A program made the translations under genes and the position numbers. A stretch of 36,772 nucleotides of DNA from Deltaproteobacteria bacterium (GTDB lineage Bacteria > Myxococcota > JACPTQ01): NCBI GenBank assembly GCA_016192705.1, contig JACPTQ010000013.1, positions 77,101-113,872 on the forward strand, written 5' to 3'. Shown here one piece after another: positions 8,105-16,121 of this stretch. Under the pieces are notes generated by a model, which was given only the letters and a program-made list of their open reading frames with translations, did not search any database and had not been told where the DNA came from. The first letter of the stretch is position 1. Every line of letters starts with the position of its first letter.

Positions 8105-8914
8105 GTGGCAATCGATCGCGGTGCGAAATCGGGAACGGAAAAGAGCCCGGCTGAGCTCATTGACGAGGCCGAAAAAAAGATCGAGCGGGTTCGCGTTCTC
8201 TATAATCAATACTTTCAGGGGATCGAGAAGCTCGAGCCGGCGCTGCCGCGCGCCGAAGCGCAGCGGCTTATGCGCGACCTTCGAAAGCTGACGTTGAGAT
8301 CGGGGCAGCGGTTTCGCTTTCAGAATCTTTTGTCGAGGTTCTCAATTCTCGAGGAGCAGTGGAGCCGAACGGTTCGTAAGATCGAAGAGGGTCGCTATAG
8401 GCCACATCTCTTTCGCTTGCAGCTCCATGAACACGGTCAGGTGGGGCCGTCGTCGTCGCGGAAGAGCGTCGCGTCGGCGCTGGGCGCGTTCTCGAAACGT
8501 GCGCCGGGTGCGTCGCCGCAGACTTCGGAGTCGAACGAGCGCGCGAGGGACGAGGGTGGAAATCTGCGTGGCGCTCTCAGTTTGCTTAAGCCACTGGTCG
8601 GGAAGAACGGCGCCGGGAGCGAAACGTTGGTGAGAGAGTCCGGTGAGGCATCGAAAGGCGGTGCGCGCTCTGCAAAGGGTCCAGACGAGAATCGGATGAA
8701 GCAGATATTCGACGATTACGTGGCGGCGCGTCGGCAAACGGGTGAGTCGGTGACGGACGTGTCACTTGAGGGGATTCGGTCGGCGGTTTTGAAGCAGGTC
8801 CCGGCGATATCTGAAAAACTCCCGTGCGACGAAGTCGATTTCAAAGTTGTAATTCGCGCCGGGAAAGCTGTTTTGAAGGCCGTCCCCGTCGTCGGGAAAG
8901 GCACTGCAAAATAA
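8105..8914 (+). CDS. MXAN_5187-type C-terminal domain protein (function unknown)
   Basis: A 269-residue soluble protein. The N-terminal ~100 residues (AEKKIERVRVLYNQYFQGIEKLEP, then RFRFQNLLSRF and a Trp in LEEQWSRTVRKIEEG) form predicted helices. A Ser/Gly/Ala-rich linker (~120-190) leads to a C-terminal domain with DENRMKQIFDDYVAARR and VDFKVVIRAGKAVLKAVPV. Both ends resemble a conserved myxobacterial family typified by MXAN_5187. The biochemical role is unknown. GTG start at 8105. The GGAG just before it overlaps the start and is too close to serve as a ribosome binding site. A TAAATT at 8093-8098 lies about 7 bp upstream, so the message may be leaderless. Confidence 0.6.
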   Translation: MAIDRGAKSGTEKSPAELIDEAEKKIERVRVLYNQYFQGIEKLEPALPRAEAQRLMRDLRKLTLRSGQRFRFQNLLSRFSILEEQWSRTVRKIEEGRYRPHLFRLQLHEHGQVGPSSSRKSVASALGAFSKRAPGASPQTSESNERARDEGGNLRGALSLLKPLVGKNGAGSETLVRESGEASKGGARSAKGPDENRMKQIFDDYVAARRQTGESVTDVSLEGIRSAVLKQVPAISEKLPCDEVDFKVVIRAGKAVLKAVPVVGKGTAK

Positions 8915-8944
8915 GGGGGCGCGGCGGGCTCCTTGCGGCTTGCG

Positions 8945-8959
8945 AGTAGCGTGAGCTAC
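8945..8959. other. Small hairpin in the 194-bp gap before the sigma factor gene
   Basis: The gap 8915-9108 contains a compact inverted repeat AGTAGCGTGAGCTACC, with a 5-bp stem GTAGC/GCTAC and a GTGA loop. There is no T-run, so it is a poor terminator. Further on, GGAATT (8984-8989) followed 16 bp later by CGGTTA loosely resembles an ECF-type promoter upstream of the sigma gene. That resemblance is weak. Nothing else is recognised in the gap. Confidence 0.3.
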
Positions 8960-9108
8960 CATCACGGCGAAACCGCAGCGTTGGAATTCTTCACTGTTGA
9001 CGAGCGGTTAACGATTGGAGTCGGGGAGGCACGCCCATAACGCCGGATCACAAAAGGGGGTTTGTTTTCGCGACGAGAGACGACACCGGCGCCGACGACG
9101 AGCGACTG

Positions 9109-9690
9109 ATGGCTCAATTTGTCGATGGCGACACCGCGGCGTTTGATACGTTGCTCGCCCGGTACAATCGCCCCGTTTTCAATTTCATTTACCGGTTTGT
9201 GCGAAACACGGAGCGCGCCGAGGACATCCTTCAGGATGTGTTCATGCGCGTCGTTCGAGGTGCGAAAGACTATCGGCGCGAATCGAAATTCAGCACATGG
9301 CTTTACGCAATTGCGAGAAATCTCTGCATCGACGATCGGCGGCGCGAGGTGTTTCGGCGCGGTCCGTCGCTGGATCAGACGATCGGCGGCGACGATGACG
9401 ACGGGCCGGCGCTCATCGACACGGTTTCAGATTCGGCGGCCGGTTCCGACGAGAAGGCGTTTGGGCGTGAAATCCAGCCACGTATCGCGGCGGCCCTCGC
9501 ATTGCTTAACCCGGACCAGCGAGAGGTGTTTTTGTTGCGCGAGGTGAGTGGGCTTGCGTTCCAAGAAATCGCCGAGATTGTTGGTGTCTCTGAAAACACG
9601 GTAAAGAGCCGGATGCGATATGCGATCGAGCATCTTCGGAAAACGCTTGAGGGCGTCGGGATCGACCGAGCCGCCGCACTTGAAGGATGA
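9109..9690 (+). CDS. RNA polymerase sigma factor, ECF/sigma-70 family
   Basis: A 193-residue ECF-type sigma factor. Region 2 runs over ~1-75 (FVDGDTAAFDTLLARYN, then AEDILQDVFMRVVR, then KFSTWLYAIARNLCIDDRRR, the -10 recognition helix). An acidic linker (GGDDDDGPALIDTVSDS) follows, then region 4 (~125-180: LNPDQREVFLLREVSGLAFQEIAEIVGVSENTVKSRMRYAIEHL), a helix-turn-helix for the -35 element. ATG 9109 is the only ATG/GTG/TTG in this frame after the stop at 8998-9000. The residues just upstream (GADDERL) look like a natural ECF N-terminus, so the start may be non-canonical. No anti-sigma gene is adjacent. Confidence 0.88.
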   Translation: MAQFVDGDTAAFDTLLARYNRPVFNFIYRFVRNTERAEDILQDVFMRVVRGAKDYRRESKFSTWLYAIARNLCIDDRRREVFRRGPSLDQTIGGDDDDGPALIDTVSDSAAGSDEKAFGREIQPRIAAALALLNPDQREVFLLREVSGLAFQEIAEIVGVSENTVKSRMRYAIEHLRKTLEGVGIDRAAALEG

Positions 9691-9714
9691 CCGCTTCGGC
9701 GGTGCCGCGTTTTT
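9690..9714 (+). terminator. Possible rho-independent terminator after the sigma factor gene
   Basis: A hairpin ACCGC-TTCG-GCGGT (9690-9703) with an extra-stable TTCG tetraloop starts at the stop codon. GCCGCG and then five T follow. A second T-run (TTATTTTTT) lies at ~9724-9733, inside the end of the convergent rdgB gene. The stem is only 5 bp and the first T-run is offset, so termination strength is uncertain. Confidence 0.45.
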
Positions 9715-9725
9715 CGGTCACCGTG

Positions 9726-10337
9726 TTATTTTTTGGTGGAGCCGGTCCGTTTCGCCTTTGCGAGCCGAAGGAGAATCGGGATCACGAGCCGAACGGCCCG
9801 CCCGCGATGTGAGATCGCGTCCTTCTCGATTGGGGATAATTCCGCCATCGTCTTGCCGACGCTCGGCAGGAAGAAAAGGGGGTCATAGCCAAAGCCCGCA
9901 ACTCCTCGCGAACTCATCAGGATAATTCCATTGACGCGACCCTCAACGACTTCAAGCGCTCCATCAGGTTGAGCAACCGCGAGGGCGCACACGAACTGGG
10001 CCGACCGGTCGTCGCGCGTTGTCCCGTGCATTTCTTGGAGGAGCTTGATGTTGTTCGCGTTATCGTCTGTCGGCGACCCAGCGTAGCGAGCCGAGTTTAT
10101 TCCCGGCTGTCCGCCAAGCGCATCGACGCATAAGCCCGAGTCGTCGCCAATCGAGACATAGCCCGTCGATTGAGACGCGGCGACGGCTTTGATGGATGCG
10201 TTTTCTGCAAACGTGAGTCCCGTCTCTGGAGGGAACGTCATGCGCGGGAGAGGAGCGATGACGATACCGTGGGGGGCAAAGGACGCACCGATTTCAACAA
10301 TCTTGTGGCGGTTGTTCGTGGCGATCACGACTTTCAT
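9726..10337 (-). CDS. rdgB: XTP/dITP diphosphatase (RdgB/HAM1 family)
   Basis: A 203-residue protein that hydrolyses non-canonical purine triphosphates (dITP, XTP) to monophosphates and pyrophosphate, keeping damaged bases out of DNA and RNA. The family motifs are present: [10 protein letters not shown] at the N-terminus (substrate loop), [15 protein letters not shown] (metal-binding Asp65/66), and [20 protein letters not shown] with SHRGRA near the C-terminus. ATG start at 10337 overlaps the rph stop as ATGA, so the pair is translationally coupled. The rph-rdgB order is common in bacteria. It ends convergently to the sigma factor gene. Confidence 0.95.
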   Translation of the reverse strand: MKVVIATNNRHKIVEIGASFAPHGIVIAPLPRMTFPPETGLTFAENASIKAVAASQSTGYVSIGDDSGLCVDALGGQPGINSARYAGSPTDDNANNIKLLQEMHGTTRDDRSAQFVCALAVAQPDGALEVVEGRVNGIILMSSRGVAGFGYDPLFFLPSVGKTMAELSPIEKDAISHRGRAVRLVIPILLRLAKAKRTGSTKK

Positions 10338-11068
10338 GGGAATCCCGCCCCTACGCCCGCAAGCGCGGACCTCTGGATCTCTCGGATCTCGCTCACAGCG
10401 CGAACCGCGGCGTCCGTGAGGAGAGAAAGCTGTGTCCGGTTGAAGGGGCGTGACTCGGCGGTACCCTGAACCTCGACGAAGGAGCCCGCGCCGGTAATAA
10501 CGAAGTTCATGTCGACGTCGGCCTTCGCGTCCTCACGGTAGCAAAGGTCGGTTAACACCTCGCCGCCGGCCAAGCCGACCGAAACCGCCGCGACCGAATC
10601 GATGAGTGGAAGGCGCACAAACGAGCCCGCGTCGCGAAGTTTCCCGAGAGCGAGAGCGAGCGCGACGTAAGCACCGGTGACGCTCGCGGTGCGTGTCCCG
10701 CCGTCTGCCTGAATGACGTCGCAGTCGATGAATATCTGAAGCGGGCCGAGTGCTGCGGTGTCGACAATGGCGCGCAAACTGCGGCCGATGAGTCGCTGGA
10801 TCTCTTGCGTGCGCCCGTCAACTTTTCCGCGCGTCGATTCGCGCGGTTTTCGGGTGTGCGTGGCACGCGGAAGCATCGCGTACTCGGCCGTCACCCAGCC
10901 GCGTCCGGTTCCCTCGAGGAACGGGGGCACCTTTTTCTCAACGGAAGCGGAACAGATGACGCGCGTCTTTCCCCAATCAACGAGCGCCGAGCCTTCGGCG
11001 TGTTCGAGGAAGTTCGGAGTGATCTGAATGGGCCGGAGCTGTCCGGAGGTTCGACCATCGTCGCGCAT
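10334..11068 (-). CDS. rph: Ribonuclease PH
   Basis: A 244-residue phosphorolytic 3'-5' exoribonuclease that trims tRNA 3' ends. It opens with [15 protein letters not shown], the family start. It carries [39 protein letters not shown], which binds RNA and phosphate, and the catalytic segment [24 protein letters not shown]. Full length for the family (~240). ATG start at 11068. The TPR lipoprotein gene stops 45 bp upstream on the same strand, so the genes probably share a transcript that begins at comEC. It overlaps rdgB by 4 bp. Confidence 0.96.
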   Translation of the reverse strand: MRDDGRTSGQLRPIQITPNFLEHAEGSALVDWGKTRVICSASVEKKVPPFLEGTGRGWVTAEYAMLPRATHTRKPRESTRGKVDGRTQEIQRLIGRSLRAIVDTAALGPLQIFIDCDVIQADGGTRTASVTGAYVALALALGKLRDAGSFVRLPLIDSVAAVSVGLAGGEVLTDLCYREDAKADVDMNFVITGAGSFVEVQGTAESRPFNRTQLSLLTDAAVRAVSEIREIQRSALAGVGAGFP

Positions 11069-11113
11069 CGTGGAGCGACACGTACCACGAGTTCGCGCCG
11101 TGCGTCATCCGGT

Positions 11114-12148
11114 TCAGTCGATACCGACCTCTTTTCGGACGAGGGCGACCTCCGCGATGTGGTCTTTTGTTGAGTGGTGAAGGAACTGGATTGCGTGGTG
11201 TCGTGCAAGCGCTGCTTCTCCCGTCGCGACAAGGTGACGGTAGAACTGATAGTGCGCCTCCGCGAACTTTGGGTGAAGCTCTAGTGCGCGCTTGAACGCA
11301 GCGGTCGCGTCGCGCGGGCGATCTGTTGCGCGATAGATGAGCGCCTGGAGGAAATACGCGGGCGCAAAGCGCGGATCCGCGAGGACGAGACGGCGTGTTT
11401 CCTGGAGGGCGGCCAGCGGGTCGTCGAGCGACGCGAGCGCGAACGCAAGCTGATAACGGGCGCGCGTGTCTTTGGGGCTTCCTTCGACGGCTGCGCGCAG
11501 AAAGGGCAATGACTCGCGTGTGCGACCTTGCTTTTGAAGCAGAACCCCCACGTTGAGTTGTGCTTCGGTGCAGTTTGGGCATGCGGCGACCGCCTTCTTA
11601 TAGGCGTCGAGGGCACTCGTGAGTTCACCGCGCTCGTGGTAAATCGCACCGAGTCCAACCCAGGCTTCGGCGATCCGATCGGAAGATTCGAGAACCTTGA
11701 GGTAGCATGAGCGAGAGTTTTGCCACTCCTTTTCGCGCCAAAAGGCTCCGCAGAGATTCAGGCGCGCCTCCGTAAGTCCTGGATTGATGCGCAACGCCGT
11801 TCTGAAATAGCTGATTGCGGAGTTGACCTTGTTCTGGTCGAGAAGAATTCGCCCAGCGGCGTTGGCGGCATCGGCGTGGTCTGGGTTTAGGTCGAGCGCG
11901 GACATGAAAAGTCCGTACGCTTTTTCGAGGTCGCCTTGGCGATACGCGATGAGACCGAGGTTGTAGACGGGCTTCTCGTAACCAGGGTTGAACTCGAGGG
12001 CGAGCGAGAAGTTTGCGCGCGCGCGTTCATACTGGCCCTGGGCGAGCAGGGCGGCGCCCCGGTCGTTATGCTCGATTGCCTTGCGGTGGAGGCTCGCCTG
12101 TCCCATGCAGCCTGCTGCCGAGAGAAAGATAAGTGCGATTCGTTTCAT
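11114..12148 (-). CDS. TPR-repeat lipoprotein
   Basis: A 344-residue protein with a short signal peptide ending in a lipobox-like AAGC (Cys14), then about eight to nine 34-residue tetratricopeptide repeats covering the rest. Examples are AIEHNDRGAALLAQGQYERA and KPVYNLGLIAYRQGDLEKA, with NP at repeat ends. TPR lipoproteins of this build include PilF/PilW and myxobacterial Tgl, which help assemble type IV pili. Position next to comEC makes a pilus or DNA uptake link attractive, but this is inference. The repeats alone do not prove function. Its ATG overlaps the comEC stop (12145-12148), so the two are coupled. Confidence 0.8.
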   Translation of the reverse strand: MKRIALIFLSAAGCMGQASLHRKAIEHNDRGAALLAQGQYERARANFSLALEFNPGYEKPVYNLGLIAYRQGDLEKAYGLFMSALDLNPDHADAANAAGRILLDQNKVNSAISYFRTALRINPGLTEARLNLCGAFWREKEWQNSRSCYLKVLESSDRIAEAWVGLGAIYHERGELTSALDAYKKAVAACPNCTEAQLNVGVLLQKQGRTRESLPFLRAAVEGSPKDTRARYQLAFALASLDDPLAALQETRRLVLADPRFAPAYFLQALIYRATDRPRDATAAFKRALELHPKFAEAHYQFYRHLVATGEAALARHHAIQFLHHSTKDHIAEVALVRKEVGID

Positions 12149-14628
12149 CCAGATTCTCCTTCTATAGAGGGGTTATCGGCGAGCGAGTGGATTTGTTGCG
12201 GGAGCGCGATCGGCTCGCGACTTCTTAAGGTCGTCAGTCTTACGTGAGTGGGTGTAATGACGATCGAAACCTGTCCATCGGAATCTGTCCGATAAAGTGG
12301 AACTCCGAGACGGCGATACCGGCTCACCACGGTGCCGTGAGGGAAGTGAAACGGGTTTGCGCGCCCGAGGCTCGCGATGGCGACGGTGGGTCTCACCGCA
12401 CGCAGGAACTTGTACGTGCTTGACGTGCGGCTTCCATGGTGGGGCACTTTGAGGATTTCTGCGCGAAGGTCGATGCGGCTTTCGGCAAGGTCTAATTCGG
12501 CATCGCGCTCGATATCACCTGTGAGGAGGAGTCGTAGGGCGCCAATGCTCAATCGAAAAACGAGCGAGTTGGAATTGACAGACAAATCGTCGAAGAAGTT
12601 CGGCGTTCCCCGGGGCGTGATCGGGTGGACAAGGCAAATCCAGAATTCGCTGTGGTCGCAAGGCGGAATAGGTGGCGGAACTCGCACGGGAATCTCGCGT
12701 GCGTCGAGTTCACGTCGGAGCCGTTCGAGCGCGGAACCCTCCCACGGCTGACCATTCGCCCAAACCTCGCCAACCTTCACCGACTTCACGACGGCCGTAA
12801 GTCCGCTCGCGTGGTCGTTGTGCGGGTGGGTCACGATGGCCCAGTCGACGCGTGAAATGCGATTTCGTCGCAAATAAGGAACGACGACCCGCGCGCCGAC
12901 TCGGTCATCGCCCAAAAGGCTTCCCCCCGCGTCGACGAGCATGACCGCGCCGTTCGGGAATTCTATGAGCGTCGAGTCGCCTTGGCCGACCGCGAGGAAC
13001 GTGACGCGAACAGCGTTTCGTGGTGCGCGAGATTCGCGTAGAGAGAGTTCGACGATGAAAGAAACAGCGAAAAGGAGAAGAGATACGGTTAAGAGCCCAC
13101 GCTGAGACGAGCGCATGGCAAACAGGGAAATGGCACCAACCAGGACGAGAGTTTGAACAAGGCTTGGTGCGAACGTCAGGCACAAGGATTCACTGGGGCC
13201 GCCGAGCGCCGCGGTTATCAAATTGAACACGCGCGCGAGAAAAAGTGGGAGCGACAATAGCTGGGATGCGATCGCGGGAACGAAGAGTTCTGCGGTGCCC
13301 CACGCGAGCGCGGTAACCAGGAGGAGCGATCCGATCGGGATGAGGATGAGATTTGCCAAGAGGCCAGCGACCGCGATCCGCTGGAAAAAGTAAGCCGTGA
13401 AGGGGGCCGTTCCGAGGGTTGCAGCCGACGAATGTCGAACAGAGCGAACGACGATCGCAAGAAGGCGCGCGCGCAGTGTTGGATGTGCGGTCGCAGCTGA
13501 TATCCCGCGGCTGGCCGTGAGACCTGGAGTGAGTCCAATGATGGCGACAACGGAAACAACGCTCAAGATAAACGACACATCGTAGAGGGCCGCGGGATCG
13601 ACGACGGTGATGATGAGAACTGTTAAGACGAGAGCTCGTGTGCTCGAACAGCGCCGCTCTGCGAGGAGGGCCAGTGCGGAAATGGCGAGCATGACCCATG
13701 CGCGAACGGCTGACGCCGGCGATCCGGTGACAAGGACGTAGAAGGAAGCGGCCGGAAAAGCGAAGAGCCAAGAGAACTTTGTGGCGCCAACCGACAGGAG
13801 AACTCGCTCAAATCGTCTGGCCAAGAATCGGCCGATCTTCACAAAGAGCCACATCGCGAAAACAAGGTGCAGCCCGGAAACCGCGATGATGTGCAAGATC
13901 CCTGTATTTGTATAGTTCTCGACCACATCCGGCGCGAGGGCGCGCCGATCGCCAAGAAGAATCGCCGCGACCAACGCGGCGGTTGCGCGCGAGGGCTCGT
14001 CGCGGAGCCTTGCGATGAGCCGATTTCGCAAGTCTTCGGCCGCGCGCGGAATGGCACCTAAAATGGTGGTCGACTCACCTTCGATCTCGAGCGCGTCGGC
14101 ATTGCGCACCCGAAACTCGTAGCGAATTCCTTCGCGCGCGAGAGCACGGGCCCGATCGCTTTCTCCAGCGTTCATCGCGGGCGCCGGCCGCATGAGCTTT
14201 CCGAACAAACGAAGGCGATCACCGGTTCGAACGGCGAGATCGGACAACGCGACGCTGACTCGAATCTTCTGCGCGATGGGTGTCGGGTCACGGCCTCGGT
14301 AGCAATTCACTGCATCGACGATGAACGTCGAAACCCCCGCAGTACCCTGAACAGCGCTTACCATGGTCCCCGTGCATTCTGCGTCATCGACAGACTCATC
14401 GGGCCAGTCGACCGAGGGAAGGCGCGAGAATCCAAACGCTGCGAGCGCGAGAAACGAGGTTGCGCGTGCGAATCTCGCGAAACGGCCTAAAGCCGCCGCG
14501 AAGATTGAGAAACAGGTGAGCGCAACCGCGACGACGCTCGGGATGCTCGACGGACTGTGGTTATCCCCCAGGTAAACACCACCGACGTACGCGGCGACGA
14601 AGAGAGCCCAAATCCCGGTTTTTCGCAC
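12145..14628 (-). CDS. comEC: ComEC/Rec2 family DNA uptake channel
   Basis: An 827-residue inner membrane protein expected to carry single-stranded DNA into the cytoplasm during transformation. The order is standard. Two or three N-terminal membrane helices precede an OB-like domain (~75-190). The Competence domain with many helices follows (~210-530, including GDRRALAPDVVENYTNTGILHI and VSGLHL). The C-terminus is a metallo-beta-lactamase domain with VGQGDSTLIEFP, HPHNDH (601-606), LLLTGDIE (~701) and PHHGS (~729). All metal-binding motifs are present, so the nuclease-like domain may be active. GTG start at 14628. It heads a coupled run with the TPR lipoprotein, rph and rdgB. Confidence 0.93.
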   Translation of the reverse strand: MRKTGIWALFVAAYVGGVYLGDNHSPSSIPSVVAVALTCFSIFAAALGRFARFARATSFLALAAFGFSRLPSVDWPDESVDDAECTGTMVSAVQGTAGVSTFIVDAVNCYRGRDPTPIAQKIRVSVALSDLAVRTGDRLRLFGKLMRPAPAMNAGESDRARALAREGIRYEFRVRNADALEIEGESTTILGAIPRAAEDLRNRLIARLRDEPSRATAALVAAILLGDRRALAPDVVENYTNTGILHIIAVSGLHLVFAMWLFVKIGRFLARRFERVLLSVGATKFSWLFAFPAASFYVLVTGSPASAVRAWVMLAISALALLAERRCSSTRALVLTVLIITVVDPAALYDVSFILSVVSVVAIIGLTPGLTASRGISAATAHPTLRARLLAIVVRSVRHSSAATLGTAPFTAYFFQRIAVAGLLANLILIPIGSLLLVTALAWGTAELFVPAIASQLLSLPLFLARVFNLITAALGGPSESLCLTFAPSLVQTLVLVGAISLFAMRSSQRGLLTVSLLLFAVSFIVELSLRESRAPRNAVRVTFLAVGQGDSTLIEFPNGAVMLVDAGGSLLGDDRVGARVVVPYLRRNRISRVDWAIVTHPHNDHASGLTAVVKSVKVGEVWANGQPWEGSALERLRRELDAREIPVRVPPPIPPCDHSEFWICLVHPITPRGTPNFFDDLSVNSNSLVFRLSIGALRLLLTGDIERDAELDLAESRIDLRAEILKVPHHGSRTSSTYKFLRAVRPTVAIASLGRANPFHFPHGTVVSRYRRLGVPLYRTDSDGQVSIVITPTHVRLTTLRSREPIALPQQIHSLADNPSIEGESG

Positions 14629-14677
14629 GCGGCGATAGAAAGCAAATGTACGGCCAAAAAACCTCGCAACGATTTCG

Positions 14678-14748
14678 CGGCAACGCTCGCGTCCGTGAGC
14701 GAATGACGCTCAGCGCCGAGCGATATTCGCTCAGAGGCCGCGTTGCCG
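14678..14748. repeat. Three-tier hairpin upstream of comEC
   Basis: Three nested inverted repeats share one axis: CGGCAACGC (14678-14686) with GCGTTGCCG (14740-14748), TGAGCGAAT (14696-14704) with ATTCGCTCA (14725-14733), and CGCTC (14707-14711) with GAGCG (14718-14722). All pairs are perfect. The structure lies in the 180-bp gap between the end of the small lipoprotein gene and the comEC start, both on the minus strand. It could be a transcription terminator for the suhB group (a TTTTTT follows, ~20 bases further on the minus strand), a 5' leader structure for comEC, or a dispersed palindrome. The rest of the gap shows nothing recognisable. Confidence 0.6.
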
Positions 14749-14808
14749 TTGCGCGGCTTCAACGACAGGCGACGGTGAGATGTCCGAGTTTGTGACGCTG
14801 CGCGTGAG

Positions 14809-15288
14809 CTAGAAACCGAGCGAGCGCAGCGTGAAGGCGCCGGTCGCCAACCCCGCGCCCGTGAGCCCGTCACTCGGCGTTACGCGAACGACGAGCGGAT
14901 CATCGAGACCAATCGCTGGCGTCTCGCTTTGCGCGGCCCACAAGAACCGGTGCGGAAAACCCTGCGGCACGCTCTGATAATCGAACACCCGCGTCGCCAA
15001 TCCGCGCGTTCCAGAACCTCCGATCGGAATTGCCGTCACCGCCGAAAACGAACCGCCGTCGACAGCGTACTCAACCGCGACGTCCGTTGGGCTTTCCTCG
15101 AGATCGAAAAGGACGAACGAGATTTGGACGCTCGCGTCGACTCTTATTGCCGCGCCGATCGACAAAACCTGCGGTGCTGTGTTTTCGCGCCCCGTGCTGC
15201 ATGCGGGCACTGCGACAACCCCAAGCGCGCCGATGGACGCGCTGCCAAGCGTCGCCGCCGCGAAAAACCGTCGAACGCCGATCCTCAT
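14809..15288 (-). CDS. Small secreted or lipoprotein with Ig-like beta fold, unknown function
   Basis: A 159-residue protein beginning MRIGVRRFFAAATLGS, a signal peptide whose hydrophobic core ends at VAVPACSTG. Cys30 could be lipidated, although Pro at -2 is unusual. The mature part is rich in beta-strand patterns (VQISFVLFDLEESPTDVAVE, then DPLVVRVTPSDG), consistent with an Ig/fibronectin-like domain. The start at 15288 is chosen because ATG overlaps the SuhB stop as ATGA. Not recognised as a named family. Likely co-translated with the phosphatase and placed at the cell surface or in the periplasm. Confidence 0.6.
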   Translation of the reverse strand: MRIGVRRFFAAATLGSASIGALGVVAVPACSTGRENTAPQVLSIGAAIRVDASVQISFVLFDLEESPTDVAVEYAVDGGSFSAVTAIPIGGSGTRGLATRVFDYQSVPQGFPHRFLWAAQSETPAIGLDDPLVVRVTPSDGLTGAGLATGAFTLRSLGF

Positions 15289-16121
15289 CGCGCGCGATCC
15301 TCGCCGATTCGCGCCGTCTTGGCAATCAGACGAATCATCGCCCCATGAATTCGCCCATTTGAAACAACCGTCGTCTTTCCCGATGCGTCGAATCGTCGCC
15401 CGCCGAAGTCCGTCGCCCGACCGCCCGCGCGCGTCGCGATAAACGCCGCCGCCGCCACGTCCCAGGGCTTGAGCGACAACTCCCAAAACCCATCCAGCCG
15501 CCCGCACGCCACATAACAAATGTCGAGCGCCGCCGCCCCGGCACGCCGCACGCCCCCACTCGCCATCGTAAACGCTTCGTGGTGGTCGAAATTGTTGTGC
15601 CGCGTCGTGCGCCGGTCGTATGGAAATCCCGTTGCGAGAAGCGACCCCTCGAGCGTCGCGATTTTGCTCACGGAGATCGCACGCCCATTCATTGTTGCTG
15701 CCACGCCCGCGTGCGCCGAAAACATTTCGTCGCGAACCGGGTCAAATACCACGCCCGCAACCGGCTCGCCATCTCGCAAGCACGCGATCGACACGCAGTA
15801 GTAAGGAAACCGGTGCGCATAGTTCGTTGTGCCATCGAGCGGATCGACAACCCAAATGGTCTCGCCAGCCGCATCGCCGATCGCCGCCGGCCGCGACGAC
15901 CCCTCCTCCGCGAGAAGCCCGTGGTGCGGGTACGTTTCTGCAATCGCGCGCGCCACGATTCGCTCGCTCGCGCGGTCGCCATCTGTGACAAGGTCGAAAA
16001 TGCCTTTTTGCTCGATCTTCCGTCGCCGCGATGAAATGGCGACGAGCTTCTCCCCAGCCTTCCGGGCGGTCTGCTCCGCGAAATCGAGCAGCGCCGCCGG
16101 CGATTCCGCCTTTAACGGCAA
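15285..16121 (-). CDS. suhB: Inositol monophosphatase family protein (SuhB-like)
   Basis: A Mg-dependent sugar-phosphate phosphatase of 278 residues, close to the usual 260-280. Metal-binding motifs are clear: LLAEEGSS (Glu72/73), WVVDPLDGTTNYAH (Asp93, Asp96, Gly97, Thr98) and the C-terminal WDVAAAAFIATRAGG with the third Asp. TTG at 16121 is chosen as start. A GAGAGGG ribosome site sits 10 bases ahead (16131-16137), the first conserved helix follows directly, and the longer open frame would run through the esterase gene. The start overlaps the esterase stop by 10 bp. In other bacteria SuhB also binds NusA/rRNA antitermination complexes. Substrate here is undetermined. Confidence 0.9.
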   Translation of the reverse strand: MPLKAESPAALLDFAEQTARKAGEKLVAISSRRRKIEQKGIFDLVTDGDRASERIVARAIAETYPHHGLLAEEGSSRPAAIGDAAGETIWVVDPLDGTTNYAHRFPYYCVSIACLRDGEPVAGVVFDPVRDEMFSAHAGVAATMNGRAISVSKIATLEGSLLATGFPYDRRTTRHNNFDHHEAFTMASGGVRRAGAAALDICYVACGRLDGFWELSLKPWDVAAAAFIATRAGGRATDFGGRRFDASGKTTVVSNGRIHGAMIRLIAKTARIGEDRAR

